A DNA stretch of 64,000 bases from Pseudomonas xionganensis (GCF_009763245.1 NZ_WKJZ01000004.1:97626-161625), one strand, 5' to 3'. Counted from the stretch's first letter, positions 1 to 8,468 are shown. Numbers and translations are program-made. Notes: generated by a model not told the origin, from the letters alone.

Positions 1-432
1 GCCATCATGGGCGTCAACGTCAAGGGCGTGTGGTTGTGCATGAAGCACCAGATCCCGCTGCTGCTGGCCCAGGGCGGTGGCGCCATCGTCAATACCGCCT
101 CGGTGGCCGGGCTGATGGCGGCGCCGAAGATGAGCATCTACGCCGCCTCCAAGCATGCGGTGATCGGCCTGACCAAATCCGCGGCTGTCGAATATGCGAA
201 GAAAAAGGTGCGGGTCAACGCGGTCTGCCCGGCAGTGATCGACACCGATATGTTCCGCCGCGCCTATGAGGCCGACCCGAAGAAGGGCGAGTTCGCCGCC
301 GCCATGCACCCGGTGGGGCGTATCGGCAAGGTCGAGGAAATCGCCGCGGCGGTGCTCTATCTGTGCTGCGATGCGGCAGGCTTTACCACCGGTCATTCGC
401 TGGTGGTCGATGGCGGCGCCACGGTGATCTGA
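1..432 (+). CDS. Short-chain dehydrogenase/reductase, C-terminal part (cut by window start)
   Basis: The window opens inside this gene, so the N-terminal Rossmann fold and its glycine-rich NAD(P) motif are missing; 143 codons remain. Visible are the NVKG segment, NTASVAG with the catalytic serine, YAASK with the catalytic tyrosine and lysine, the NAVCPAVIDTDM cofactor loop, and the C-terminal GHSLVVDGG signature typical of 3-oxoacyl-ACP-reductase-like and glucose-dehydrogenase-like SDRs. These enzymes are cytosolic NAD(P)-dependent oxidoreductases; the substrate cannot be told from this part. It converges on folD across a shared hairpin terminator. Confidence 0.9.
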   Translation, partial: AIMGVNVKGVWLCMKHQIPLLLAQGGGAIVNTASVAGLMAAPKMSIYAASKHAVIGLTKSAAVEYAKKKVRVNAVCPAVIDTDMFRRAYEADPKKGEFAAAMHPVGRIGKVEEIAAAVLYLCCDAAGFTTGHSLVVDGGATVI

Positions 433-451
433 TTGCTGCTTGCCCAATAGC

Positions 452-482
452 AAAAGGCCCCGACACTGTCGGGGCCTTTTTG
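452..482. terminator. Bidirectional terminator between SDR gene and folD
   Basis: GGCCCCGACA and TGTCGGGGCC form a 10-bp perfect stem with A-rich flank on one side and TTTTT on the other, so it can end transcription from both converging genes. Confidence 0.85.
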
Positions 483-494
483 CATGGATGCTGC

Positions 495-1349
495 TTATGG
501 ATGCAGATGCTCGGCGGCATGCAGGGTGTTTTCCAGCAGGCCGGCCCGGGTCATGGGGCCGACGCCACCCGGAACCGGGGTGATCCAGCTGGCGCGGGGC
601 AGGGCGGCTTCGAAGGTCACGTCGCCCACCAGCTTGCCGTCGGCCTGGCGGTTGATGCCCACGTCGATGACGATGGCGCCCGGCTTGATCCACTCGCCCT
701 TGACCAGCCCCGGCTTGCCGGCAGCGACCACGACGATATCGGCTTGACCCACATGGGTCGGCAGATCCTTGGTGAAGCGGTGGGTCACGGTGACGGTGCA
801 GCCGGCCAGCAGCAGTTCCATGGCCATGGGCCGGCCGACGATATTGGAAGCGCCAACCACCACCGCATGCATGCCGTACAGGTCGGCGCCAGTGCTCTGC
901 AGCAGGGTCATGATGCCCTTGGGGGTGCAGGGGCGCAGCAGCGGCATGCGTTGGGCCAGGCGCCCGATGTTGTAGGGGTGGAAACCGTCCACGTCCTTGT
1001 CCGGGCGGATGCGCTCCAGCAGCAGGGAGGCGTCCAGGTGCTCAGGCAGGGGCAGTTGCACCAGAATGCCGTCGATGCTCGGCTCGTCGTTGAGGCGATC
1101 AATCAGTGCCATCAGCTCGTCCTGGCTGGTGTCGGCCGGCAGGTCATAGGCCTCGGAGAGAAAGCCGACTTCTTCGCAATCTTTGCGCTTGTGCGAAACA
1201 TAAACCTGCGAGGCCGGGTCGCTGCCCACCAGGATGACAGCCAAGCCCGGCACGCGCAGGCCTTGTTCGCGCCTCTCGGCGACACGTTGGGCAATCTGCT
1301 GGCGAAGCTTGGCGGCAATCGCTTTGCCGTCGATCAGTTGTGCGGTCAT
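495..1349 (-). CDS. folD: Bifunctional methylene-THF dehydrogenase/cyclohydrolase FolD
   Basis: FolD interconverts 5,10-methylene-THF, 5,10-methenyl-THF and 10-formyl-THF in the cytosol, supplying one-carbon units for purines and formyl-Met-tRNA. At 284 residues it is full length. The catalytic block YVSHKRKDCEEVG carries Tyr50, Lys54 and Lys56; DGILVQLPLP supplies the conserved Gln near 98; DKDVDGFHP and ITPVPGGVGPMT are the family signatures. The NADP site reads VVGASNIVGRPMA. It is monocistronic and divergent from the tRNA-Arg cluster, the same placement as I recall in P. aeruginosa. Confidence 0.97.
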   Translation of the reverse strand: MTAQLIDGKAIAAKLRQQIAQRVAERREQGLRVPGLAVILVGSDPASQVYVSHKRKDCEEVGFLSEAYDLPADTSQDELMALIDRLNDEPSIDGILVQLPLPEHLDASLLLERIRPDKDVDGFHPYNIGRLAQRMPLLRPCTPKGIMTLLQSTGADLYGMHAVVVGASNIVGRPMAMELLLAGCTVTVTHRFTKDLPTHVGQADIVVVAAGKPGLVKGEWIKPGAIVIDVGINRQADGKLVGDVTFEAALPRASWITPVPGGVGPMTRAGLLENTLHAAEHLHP

Positions 1350-1481
1350 TGCGCTTGGTTAACCATAAGAAAGGATGGAAAAAGGTCGCGTATTCTCGCA
1401 TGGCCATGCGGTGGGGCAAAGGCGGGTGCCGCTGTTTTCCTGTAACTCCTTTATATCGCTGAATTTTTTTAACTTTTTCTG

Positions 1482-1510
1482 TTGACGGGTGTTTGTCGCC
1501 TCTATAACAT
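1482..1510 (+). promoter_or_regulatory. Stable-RNA promoter of the tRNA-Arg-His-Leu cluster
   Basis: TTGACG at 1482-1487 is followed by CTATAACAT at 1502-1510, which gives either TATAAC with a 15-nt spacer or TAACAT with 17 nt. A T/A-rich stretch upstream (1462-1480) resembles an UP element and a GC-rich discriminator (CGCCCCG) follows, as in stringently controlled tRNA promoters. The predicted transcript starts about 100 nt before the first tRNA. Confidence 0.6.
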
Positions 1511-1617
1511 TCGCCCCGCTTGTCGAGCACAGCCAGGCGCTGGGTAAGACGGCAAAGCAGGAATCGCAAGGTTCTCGCCAAGCCGAAAGCTTTAAGTCTG
1601 CGCTTGCAGATGGATAG

Positions 1618-1694
1618 GCGCCCGTAGCTCAGCTGGATAGAGCATCCGCCTTCTAAGCGGATGGTCGCAGGTTCGAGTCCTGCCGGGCGTGCCA
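1618..1694 (+). tRNA. tRNA-Arg (TCT)
   Basis: 77-nt cloverleaf: acceptor GCGCCCG pairs with CGGGCGT, anticodon loop CTTCTAA gives anticodon TCT, T-loop GGTTCGAGTCC, and the CCA end is encoded. First of three tRNAs in one cluster. Confidence 0.97.
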
Positions 1695-1735
1695 CTTGGC
1701 AGCTAGGCACAAGCAACTGCAACACATGCAATATG

Positions 1736-1811
1736 GTGGGCGTAGCTCAGTTGGTAGAGCACAGGATTGTGGCTCCTGGTGTCGTGGGTTCGATTCCCAT
1801 CGTCCACCCCA
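1736..1811 (+). tRNA. tRNA-His (GTG)
   Basis: 76-nt cloverleaf with acceptor GTGGGCG/CGTCCAC, anticodon GTG, discriminator C and encoded CCA. The histidine-specific extra G(-1) is encoded at 1735, just before the feature. Confidence 0.97.
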
Positions 1812-1821
1812 TATTCCAGAA

Positions 1822-1847
1822 CGCCAGGCCCAAGGCCTGGCGTTTTT
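1822..1847 (+). terminator. Hairpin terminator between tRNA-His and tRNA-Leu
   Basis: CGCCAGGCC-CAA-GGCCTGGCG (9-bp perfect stem, 3-nt loop) followed by TTTTT. It sits 11 nt after tRNA-His and 19 nt before tRNA-Leu, so it may end or attenuate the transcript inside the cluster, or serve as a processing signal. Confidence 0.7.
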
Positions 1848-1865
1848 GTTTCAAAGCCTGACCAC

Positions 1866-1950
1866 GCGGACGTGGTGAAATTGGTAGACACACCAGATTT
1901 AGGTTCTGGCGCCGCAAGGTGTGAGAGTTCGAGTCTCTCCGTCCGCACCA
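1866..1950 (+). tRNA. tRNA-Leu (TAG)
   Basis: 85-nt class II tRNA: acceptor GCGGACG/CGTCCGC, long variable arm (GCGCCGCAAGGTGT), anticodon TAG within GATTTAGGT, encoded CCA. Confidence 0.96.
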
Positions 1951-1988
1951 TCTTTTAGCTTCCCTCCGTTTGCTGCCTTCTTAGCAGG

Positions 1989-2017
1989 GTGACTTCTGCA
2001 AATCGACCCTCTAGAAT
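1989..2017 (+). promoter_or_regulatory. Candidate sigma-70 promoter of tig
   Basis: GTGACT, a 17-nt spacer and TAGAAT, giving a leader of about 55 nt before the tig start. The -35 matches 4 of 6 and the -10 5 of 6 consensus bases. Read-through from the tRNA cluster is the alternative. Confidence 0.4.
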
Positions 2018-2078
2018 GCATGCCCTTGATTCGGGGCCGGCAAACGGTCGGCTTATGTCTGTGCAACGAGGAATATCC

Positions 2079-3389
2079 ATGCAAGTTTCTGTTGAAAGCA
2101 CTTCTGCTCTTGAGCGCCGTATGATCGTAGGCGTTCCTGTTGAGCGCATCGAGACTGAAGTCAACAAGCGTCTGCAGCAGACTGCCCGTCGCGCCAAGGT
2201 TCCTGGCTTCCGTCCTGGCAAGGTGCCGATGAGCGTCATCCGTCAGCGTTATGAAGATGCTGCGCGCCAGGAAGCCCTGGGTGACCTGATCCAGGCGACC
2301 TTCTATGAAGCCGTTGTCGAGCAGAAGCTCAACCCCGCTGGTGCGCCGGCCGTTGAGCCGAAGTCCTTCGAGAAGGGCAAGGATCTGGAATACGTCGCCA
2401 CTTTCGAAGTGTTCCCCGAGTTCACCGTTGCCGGTTTCGAGTCCATCGCCGTTGAGCGTCTGCAGGCTGAAGTCACCGAGGCCGACGTTGACAACATGCT
2501 GGATATCCTGCGCAAGCAGAACACCCGTTTCGAGAATGTTGAGCGTGCCGCCGAAAATGGCGATCAGCTGAACATCGATTTCGTCGGCAAGATCGACGGC
2601 GAAGCCTTCGCCGGTGGCAGCGCCAAGGGCACTCAGCTGGTACTGGGTTCCGGTCGCATGATCCCGGGCTTCGAAGACGCCCTGGTCGGTGCCAAGGCCG
2701 GTGAAGAGCGGGTGATCAACCCGACTTTCCCCGAGGACTACCAGAACCTGGACCTGGCCGGTAAGACCGCCGAGTTCACCGTGACCGTCAACAGCGTGGC
2801 CGCTCCGCAGCTGCCGGAGCTGAATGAAGACTTCTTTGCCCTGTTCGGTGCCAAAGAGGGCGGTCTGGACGGTTTCCGCGCCGAGGTGAAGAAGAACATG
2901 GAGCGCGAGCTGCGCCAGGCCATCAAATCTAAGGTCAAGAACCAGGTGATGGACGGTCTGCTAGCAGCTAACCCGATCGAAGTGCCGAAGGCTCTGATCA
3001 GCAACGAAGTAAACCGTCTGCGCGTGCAGGCTGTGCAGCAGTTCGGCGGCAACCTCAAGCCTGAGCAGCTGCCGGCAGAACTGTTCGAAGAGCAGGCCAA
3101 GCGTCGCGTGGTGTTGGGTCTGGTCGTTGCCGAAGTCGTCAAGCAGGGTGAACTCAAGGCCAACGAAGAGCGCGTGCGCGAGATGATCGAGGAGATGGCC
3201 TCGGCTTATCAGGAGCCCGAGCAGGTTGTGGCCTGGTACTACAAGAACGACCAGCAGATGAACGAAGTGCGTTCGGTTGTGCTGGAAGAGCAAGTTGTAG
3301 ATACTGTTTTGCAGAAGGCCAACGTGACCGATAAAGCGGTCTCTTACGAAGAAGCTGTCAAGCCTGCGCAAGCCCCGCAAGCTGCCTGA
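2079..3389 (+). CDS. tig: Trigger factor, ribosome-bound chaperone and prolyl isomerase
   Basis: Trigger factor sits at the ribosomal exit tunnel and is the first chaperone to meet nascent chains. The N-terminal ribosome-binding domain contains the GFRPGKVP signature (about residues 44-51). An FKBP-type isomerase domain follows from about residue 160 (NGDQLNIDFVGKIDGEAF), then the long helical C-terminal arms. I chose ATG 2079, which gives 436 residues and has GAGGAA 5 nt upstream; the frame is open 90 nt further upstream without a better ribosome site. It heads the tig-clpP-clpX-lon series. Confidence 0.97.
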   Translation: MQVSVESTSALERRMIVGVPVERIETEVNKRLQQTARRAKVPGFRPGKVPMSVIRQRYEDAARQEALGDLIQATFYEAVVEQKLNPAGAPAVEPKSFEKGKDLEYVATFEVFPEFTVAGFESIAVERLQAEVTEADVDNMLDILRKQNTRFENVERAAENGDQLNIDFVGKIDGEAFAGGSAKGTQLVLGSGRMIPGFEDALVGAKAGEERVINPTFPEDYQNLDLAGKTAEFTVTVNSVAAPQLPELNEDFFALFGAKEGGLDGFRAEVKKNMERELRQAIKSKVKNQVMDGLLAANPIEVPKALISNEVNRLRVQAVQQFGGNLKPEQLPAELFEEQAKRRVVLGLVVAEVVKQGELKANEERVREMIEEMASAYQEPEQVVAWYYKNDQQMNEVRSVVLEEQVVDTVLQKANVTDKAVSYEEAVKPAQAPQAA

Positions 3390-3412
3390 TTCTTACCTCG
3401 TTAGAAGCACGT

Positions 3413-3440
3413 CATAAGCCAGCCTCCGCGCTGGCTTATG
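3413..3440 (+). terminator. Hairpin after tig, weak terminator or attenuator
   Basis: CATAAGCCAGC-CTCCGC-GCTGGCTTATG, an 11-bp perfect stem. The following sequence (CGTATTTG) lacks a proper T-run, so partial read-through into clpP is likely. Confidence 0.55.
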
Positions 3441-3479
3441 CGTATTTGTGACATGACTATTTAGGGAGCGAGTGCACGC

Positions 3480-4121
3480 ATGTCCCGCAATCCTTTTATG
3501 CAGCAAATGCCCGATATCCAAGCCGCTGGCGGCCTGGTGCCCATGGTGATCGAGCAGTCGGCCCGCGGTGAGCGTGCCTACGACATCTATTCGCGCCTGC
3601 TCAAGGAGCGGGTGATCTTCCTGATTGGCCCGGTTGAAGACTATATGGCCAACCTGGTGGCCGCTCAGCTGCTGTTCCTCGAAGCGGAAAACCCGGACAA
3701 GGATATTCACCTCTATATCAACTCGCCGGGTGGTTCTGTCACTGCCGGGATGTCGATCTACGACACCATGCAGTTCATCAAGCCCGACGTGTCGACCATC
3801 TGCATCGGTCAGGCTTGCAGTATGGGCGCCTTGCTCCTGGCTGGCGGCGCCGCCGGCAAGCGTTACTGCCTGCCGCATTCGCGCATGATGATCCACCAGC
3901 CTTTGGGTGGCTTCCAGGGTCAGGCTTCGGATATCGAGATTCACGCCCGTGAAATCCTCACCATCCGCGACCGTCTGAACAAGATCCTGGCCGAGCACTG
4001 TGGCCAGCCGATCGATGTCATTGCCCGCGATACCGACCGTGACAATTTCATGAGTGGCGAAGAGGCAGTCAAGTACGGCCTGATCGATCAGGTACTGAGC
4101 AAGCGCCAACTGGCCAGCTAA
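3480..4121 (+). CDS. clpP: ATP-dependent Clp protease proteolytic subunit ClpP
   Basis: ClpP is the barrel-shaped serine peptidase that degrades proteins unfolded by ClpX or ClpA. The 213-residue product has the full catalytic triad: Ser114 in ACSMGA, His139 in MIHQPLGG and Asp188 in RDTDRDNF. YINSPGGSV is the substrate-binding/oxyanion strand. The first 10-20 residues look like the usual processed propeptide. ATG 3480 follows AGGGAG by 10 nt. clpX follows after 109 nt. Confidence 0.98.
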   Translation: MSRNPFMQQMPDIQAAGGLVPMVIEQSARGERAYDIYSRLLKERVIFLIGPVEDYMANLVAAQLLFLEAENPDKDIHLYINSPGGSVTAGMSIYDTMQFIKPDVSTICIGQACSMGALLLAGGAAGKRYCLPHSRMMIHQPLGGFQGQASDIEIHAREILTIRDRLNKILAEHCGQPIDVIARDTDRDNFMSGEEAVKYGLIDQVLSKRQLAS

Positions 4122-4167
4122 GTCGCTCTCGCATGGGGCGCTCGGCGATGTCGAGCCGCCCTGCGGG

Positions 4168-4196
4168 CTTGAAAATGCCCGCATTTGCCTTCATCT
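4168..4196 (+). promoter_or_regulatory. Sigma-32 (RpoH) heat-shock promoter of clpX
   Basis: CTTGAAA at 4168-4174 matches the sigma-32 -35 consensus exactly. A 14-nt spacer leads to CTTCATCT at 4189-4196 (consensus CCCCATNT). The predicted start near 4203 leaves a leader of about 28 nt before the clpX ATG, so clpX could be induced apart from clpP. Confidence 0.7.
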
Positions 4197-4230
4197 TGTG
4201 TTTCAAGCCTACCGGATTTGGATTGATCGA

Positions 4231-5511
4231 ATGACTGACACCCGCAACGGCGAGGATAACGGCAAGCTGCTCTATTGCTCCTTCTGTGGCAAAAGCCAGC
4301 ACGAAGTACGCAAATTGATTGCCGGCCCCTCGGTCTTTATCTGCGACGAGTGCGTCGACCTGTGCAATGACATCATCCGCGAGGAGGTGCAGGAAGCCCA
4401 GGCCGAGAGCACGGCGCACAAATTGCCTGCGCCCAAGGAGATCAGCGCCATCCTCGATCAGTATGTGATCGGTCAGGAGCGGGCGAAGAAAATCCTGGCG
4501 GTAGCGGTGTACAACCACTACAAGCGCCTTAACCAGCGCGAAAAGAAAGAAGAGGTTGAACTCGGCAAGAGCAATATTCTGCTGATCGGGCCGACCGGCT
4601 CGGGCAAGACCCTGCTGGCTGAAACCCTCGCCCGCCTGCTCAATGTGCCGTTCACCATCGCCGATGCCACTACCCTGACCGAAGCCGGTTATGTGGGGGA
4701 GGACGTCGAGAACATCATTCAGAAGCTGTTGCAGAAGTGCGACTACGATGTGGAAAAGGCCCAGATGGGCATCGTCTATATCGACGAGATCGACAAGATC
4801 TCGCGCAAGTCGGACAACCCTTCAATTACCCGTGATGTGTCGGGTGAGGGCGTGCAGCAGGCTCTGCTCAAGCTGATCGAAGGCACTGTGGCTTCGGTGC
4901 CGCCGCAGGGTGGGCGCAAGCATCCGCAGCAGGAGTTCCTGCAGGTGGATACGCGCAATATCCTGTTTATCTGTGGTGGTGCCTTCTCCGGTCTGGAGAA
5001 AGTCATCCAGGGGCGCTCGACCAAGGGCGGCATCGGCTTCAATGCCGAGGTGCGCAGCAAGGAAGAGGGCAAGAAGGTCGGCGAGTCGCTGCGAGCAGTG
5101 GAGCCGGATGATCTGGTCAAGTTTGGCCTGATTCCCGAGTTCGTCGGTCGTCTGCCGGTAATCGCCACCCTCGATGAGCTGGATGAAGCGGCGCTGGTGC
5201 AGATTCTCTCCGAGCCGAAGAATGCCCTGACCAAGCAGTACGCCAAGCTGTTCGAGATGGAAGGGGTGGAGCTGGAGTTCCGTCCCGATGCCCTCAAGTC
5301 TGTGGCGCACAAGGCTCTGGAGCGCAAGACCGGCGCCCGTGGTCTGCGTTCGATTCTTGAAGGTGTGCTGCTCGATACCATGTACGAAATCCCCTCGCAG
5401 ACCGATGTCAGCAAGGTGGTGATCGATGAGAGCGTGATCGAAGGCAGTTCCAAGCCGTTGCTGATCTATGAGAACAGCGAACCGCCGGCAAAGGCTGCGC
5501 CGGACGCCTGA
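4231..5511 (+). CDS. clpX: Clp protease ATP-binding subunit ClpX
   Basis: ClpX is the hexameric AAA+ unfoldase that recognises tagged substrates and feeds them to ClpP. The 426-residue product begins with the Cys4 zinc-binding domain (Cys16, Cys19, Cys38, Cys41). Walker A GPTGSGKT is at 120-127, followed by the pore loop GYVGED, Walker B IVYIDEIDKI and the ClpP-docking loop KGGIGFNAEV. ATG 4231 (MTDTRNGEDNGK) gives the normal family length; the frame is open upstream to 4198 but that part overlaps the promoter. Confidence 0.98.
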   Translation: MTDTRNGEDNGKLLYCSFCGKSQHEVRKLIAGPSVFICDECVDLCNDIIREEVQEAQAESTAHKLPAPKEISAILDQYVIGQERAKKILAVAVYNHYKRLNQREKKEEVELGKSNILLIGPTGSGKTLLAETLARLLNVPFTIADATTLTEAGYVGEDVENIIQKLLQKCDYDVEKAQMGIVYIDEIDKISRKSDNPSITRDVSGEGVQQALLKLIEGTVASVPPQGGRKHPQQEFLQVDTRNILFICGGAFSGLEKVIQGRSTKGGIGFNAEVRSKEEGKKVGESLRAVEPDDLVKFGLIPEFVGRLPVIATLDELDEAALVQILSEPKNALTKQYAKLFEMEGVELEFRPDALKSVAHKALERKTGARGLRSILEGVLLDTMYEIPSQTDVSKVVIDESVIEGSSKPLLIYENSEPPAKAAPDA

Positions 5512-5530
5512 TGCGTTCGTAACATGCTGT

Positions 5531-5562
5531 AAGCAAGGGGCCTGCGGGCCCCTTTGCTTTTC
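5531..5562 (+). terminator. Terminator after clpX
   Basis: AAGCAAGGGGCC-TGCG-GGCCCCTTTGCTT stem with one bulged T, followed by TTTTC. It separates the clpX transcript from lon. Confidence 0.7.
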
Positions 5563-5573
5563 CCGCTGCAATG

Positions 5574-5602
5574 CTTGTTTTTTGCTTGGGCTGCCCCCAT
5601 CT
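5574..5602 (+). promoter_or_regulatory. Sigma-32 (RpoH) heat-shock promoter of lon
   Basis: CTTGTTT at 5574-5580, a 14-nt spacer and CCCCATCT at 5595-5602; the -10 matches the sigma-32 consensus CCCCATNT fully and the -35 in the CTTG core. The predicted start is near 5609, about 50 nt before the lon ATG. Confidence 0.7.
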
Positions 5603-5661
5603 TAACGGCAAGGGTCCTCCCAACTGAATTAGGCCGTATGGCCGCTGTAGAGCCGAATATC

Positions 5662-8058
5662 ATGAAGACAACCATCGAATTGCCTCTCCTGCCGCTGCGC
5701 GATGTCGTGGTCTATCCGCACATGGTCATCCCGCTGTTCGTCGGGCGCGAAAAATCCATCGAAGCGCTGGAAGCGGCCATGACTGGCGAGAAGCAGATCC
5801 TGCTGGTGGCCCAGCGCAATCCGGCTGACGATGACCCGGATGAAGCCGGGCTGTACCGGGTCGGCACCGTGGCTACTGTGCTGCAGTTGCTTAAACTCCC
5901 TGATGGCACCGTCAAGGTGCTGGTCGAGGGCGAGCAGCGCGGTGAGATCGAGCAGTTTATCGAGGCCGACGGTCACTGCCGGGCCGAAGTGCAGTTGATC
6001 GACGAAGTGGATGCCGCCGAGCGTGAGGCGGAGGTCTTTGTGCGCAGCCTGCTCAGTCAGTTCGAGCAGTATGTGCAACTGGGCAAGAAGGTTCCGGCCG
6101 AGGTGCTGGCTTCGCTTAACGGCATCGATGAGCCGGGTCGACTGGTCGATACCATGGCCGCCCATATGGTGCTGAAAATCGAGCAGAAGCAGGAAATCCT
6201 GGAAATCACCGATTTGTCGGCGCGGGTCGAGCATGTGCTGGCTCTACTGGATGCCGAGATCGACCTGCTGCAGGTGGAGAAGCGCATCCGTGGGCGGGTC
6301 AAGAAGCAGATGGAGCGCAGCCAGCGCGAGTACTACCTGAATGAACAGATGAAGGCCATTCAGAAGGAACTGGGCGATGGTGAAGAGGGTGTGGGCGAGC
6401 TGGATGAGCTGAAAAAGCGCATCGAGAACGCCGGTATGAGCAAGGAGGCTCACGCCAAGGCTACGGCCGAACTGAACAAGCTCAAGCAGATGTCGCCGAT
6501 GTCGGCTGAAGCCACCGTGGTGCGCTCATACATCGACTGGCTGGTGAATGTGCCGTGGAAGGCCGAGAGCAAGGTTCGCCTGGATCTGGCCCGGGCCGAG
6601 ACCATTCTGGATGCCGATCACTATGGCCTGGAAGAGGTCAAGGAGCGCATTCTTGAATATCTGGCCGTGCAGAAACGGGTGAAAAAGCTCAAAGGCCCGG
6701 TGCTGTGCCTGGTAGGGCCGCCTGGGGTGGGCAAGACCTCGCTGGCCGAGTCCATTGCCACCGCGACCAATCGCAAGTTCGTGCGCATGGCCCTGGGCGG
6801 GGTGCGTGACGAGGCGGAGATTCGCGGTCACCGCCGTACCTACATCGGCTCCATGCCGGGCCGCTTGATCCAGAAGATGACCAAGGTTGGCGTACGCAAC
6901 CCGCTGTTCCTGCTCGATGAGATCGACAAGATGGGGCAGGACATGCGTGGCGACCCGGCTTCAGCCCTGCTGGAGGTGCTCGACCCGGAACAGAACCACA
7001 ATTTCAACGATCACTACCTGGAGGTCGACTACGACCTGTCCGATGTGATGTTCCTGTGCACGGCCAACTCCATGAATATTCCCGGCCCATTGCTGGATCG
7101 TATGGAGATCATCCGTCTGCCCGGCTATACCGAGGATGAGAAGGTCAATATTGCCACCAAGTACCTGGCGCCCAAGCAGATCCAGGCCAATGGCCTGAAA
7201 AAGGGTGAGCTGATGTTCGAGGAGGCGGCGATCCGTGACATCATTCGCTACTACACCCGTGAGGCCGGTGTGCGCGGCCTTGAGCGGCAGCTGGCCAAGG
7301 TCTGTCGCAAGGCGGTCAAGGAGCATGCCCGGGAGAAGCGTTTCCAGGTCACGGTTACGGCCGACGCCCTGGAGCACTTTTTGGGTGTGCGCAAATACCG
7401 CTATGGCCTGGCTGAGCAGCAGGACCAGATCGGTCAGGTCACCGGATTGGCCTGGACCCAGGTGGGTGGGGAGTTGCTCACCATCGAAGCGGCTGTGGTG
7501 CCGGGTAAGGGTCAGCTGATCAAGACCGGTTCCCTGGGTGATGTCATGGTTGAGTCCATTACGGCGGCGCAAACCGTGGTGCGCAGCCGGGCGCAGAGCC
7601 TGGGTGTGCCAGTGGACTTCTACGAGAAGCGCGACATCCATATCCATATGCCGGAAGGGGCGACGCCCAAAGATGGTCCCAGCGCAGGCGTTGGTATGTG
7701 CACGGCGCTGGTTTCTGCGCTGACTCAGATTCCTGTGCGCGCCGATGTGGCCATGACCGGGGAAATCACCCTGCGTGGTCAGGTACTGGCCATTGGTGGT
7801 TTAAAGGAGAAACTCCTGGCGGCGCATCGCGGTGGGATCAAAACCGTGATCATTCCTGAAGAGAATGTGCGCGATTTGAAGGAGATTCCGGAGAATATTA
7901 AGCAGGACTTGCAGATTAAACCGGTTAAATGGATTGACGAGGTCCTGCAAATTGCGCTGCAATACGCCCCGGAGCCCTTGCCTGACGCGGCTCCGGAGTT
8001 AGTTGCAACGGATGACAAGCGCGAGACTGATTCCAAGGAGCGAATCAGCACGCATTAG
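5662..8058 (+). CDS. lon: ATP-dependent protease Lon
   Basis: Lon is a cytosolic AAA+ serine protease that removes misfolded proteins and short-lived regulators. At 798 residues it is full length. Order: N-terminal substrate domain (1 to about 200), coiled segment, Walker A GPPGVGKT near 352-359, Walker B PLFLLDEIDKM, then the protease domain with Ser674 in KDGPSAG and Lys717 in GGLKEK as the catalytic dyad. Start chosen at ATG 5662 (MKTTIELPLLPLRD), the usual start of Pseudomonas Lon, downstream of the sigma-32-like promoter; the frame stays open upstream but would include that promoter. Confidence 0.98.
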   Translation: MKTTIELPLLPLRDVVVYPHMVIPLFVGREKSIEALEAAMTGEKQILLVAQRNPADDDPDEAGLYRVGTVATVLQLLKLPDGTVKVLVEGEQRGEIEQFIEADGHCRAEVQLIDEVDAAEREAEVFVRSLLSQFEQYVQLGKKVPAEVLASLNGIDEPGRLVDTMAAHMVLKIEQKQEILEITDLSARVEHVLALLDAEIDLLQVEKRIRGRVKKQMERSQREYYLNEQMKAIQKELGDGEEGVGELDELKKRIENAGMSKEAHAKATAELNKLKQMSPMSAEATVVRSYIDWLVNVPWKAESKVRLDLARAETILDADHYGLEEVKERILEYLAVQKRVKKLKGPVLCLVGPPGVGKTSLAESIATATNRKFVRMALGGVRDEAEIRGHRRTYIGSMPGRLIQKMTKVGVRNPLFLLDEIDKMGQDMRGDPASALLEVLDPEQNHNFNDHYLEVDYDLSDVMFLCTANSMNIPGPLLDRMEIIRLPGYTEDEKVNIATKYLAPKQIQANGLKKGELMFEEAAIRDIIRYYTREAGVRGLERQLAKVCRKAVKEHAREKRFQVTVTADALEHFLGVRKYRYGLAEQQDQIGQVTGLAWTQVGGELLTIEAAVVPGKGQLIKTGSLGDVMVESITAAQTVVRSRAQSLGVPVDFYEKRDIHIHMPEGATPKDGPSAGVGMCTALVSALTQIPVRADVAMTGEITLRGQVLAIGGLKEKLLAAHRGGIKTVIIPEENVRDLKEIPENIKQDLQIKPVKWIDEVLQIALQYAPEPLPDAAPELVATDDKRETDSKERISTH

Positions 8059-8071
8059 CCGGAGGGCTTCC

Positions 8072-8100
8072 TTGACACCTTTTTAGAGCCCTTGTTATAA
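8072..8100 (+). promoter_or_regulatory. Sigma-70 promoter of hupB
   Basis: Perfect -35 TTGACA (8072-8077), 17-nt spacer, TTATAA (8095-8100). Transcription would start near 8107, giving a leader of about 90 nt. This is one of the best housekeeping promoters in the window. Confidence 0.8.
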
Positions 8101-8195
8101 AGCGGCTCTTATCGTGTCGGCAGGTCGTTCAGCACCCGCTTTGCTTACACCTAAAATCAAGAAACAAACTCAACAGAAATTAAGGGGACTTAAGA

Positions 8196-8468
8196 GTGAA
8201 CAAGTCGGAACTGATCGATGCCATCGCCGCATCTGCTGATATCCCGAAAGCTGTTGCTGGCCGCGCGCTGGACGCAGTAATTGAATCCGTCACTGGCGCT
8301 CTGAAGGCTGGCGACTCTGTTGTACTGGTTGGCTTTGGTACTTTCGCTGTTAAAGAGCGTGCTGCCCGTACCGGTCGCAACCCGCAAACTGGTAACCCGA
8401 TCAGCATCGCTGCTGCCAAGATTCCAGGCTTCAAAGCCGGTAAAGCACTGAAAGACGCCGTTAACTAA
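8196..8468 (+). CDS. hupB: DNA-binding protein HU-beta
   Basis: HU is a small nucleoid protein that bends DNA and compacts the chromosome. The 90-residue product has the whole HU fold: MNKSELIDAIA at the start, the VLVGFGTFAV hairpin, and the DNA-wrapping arm with RTGRNPQTG, closing with KIPGFKAGKALKDAVN. Translation starts at GTG 8196, preceded by AAGGGGA. It lies between lon and ppiD as in other pseudomonads. Confidence 0.98.
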   Translation: MNKSELIDAIAASADIPKAVAGRALDAVIESVTGALKAGDSVVLVGFGTFAVKERAARTGRNPQTGNPISIAAAKIPGFKAGKALKDAVN

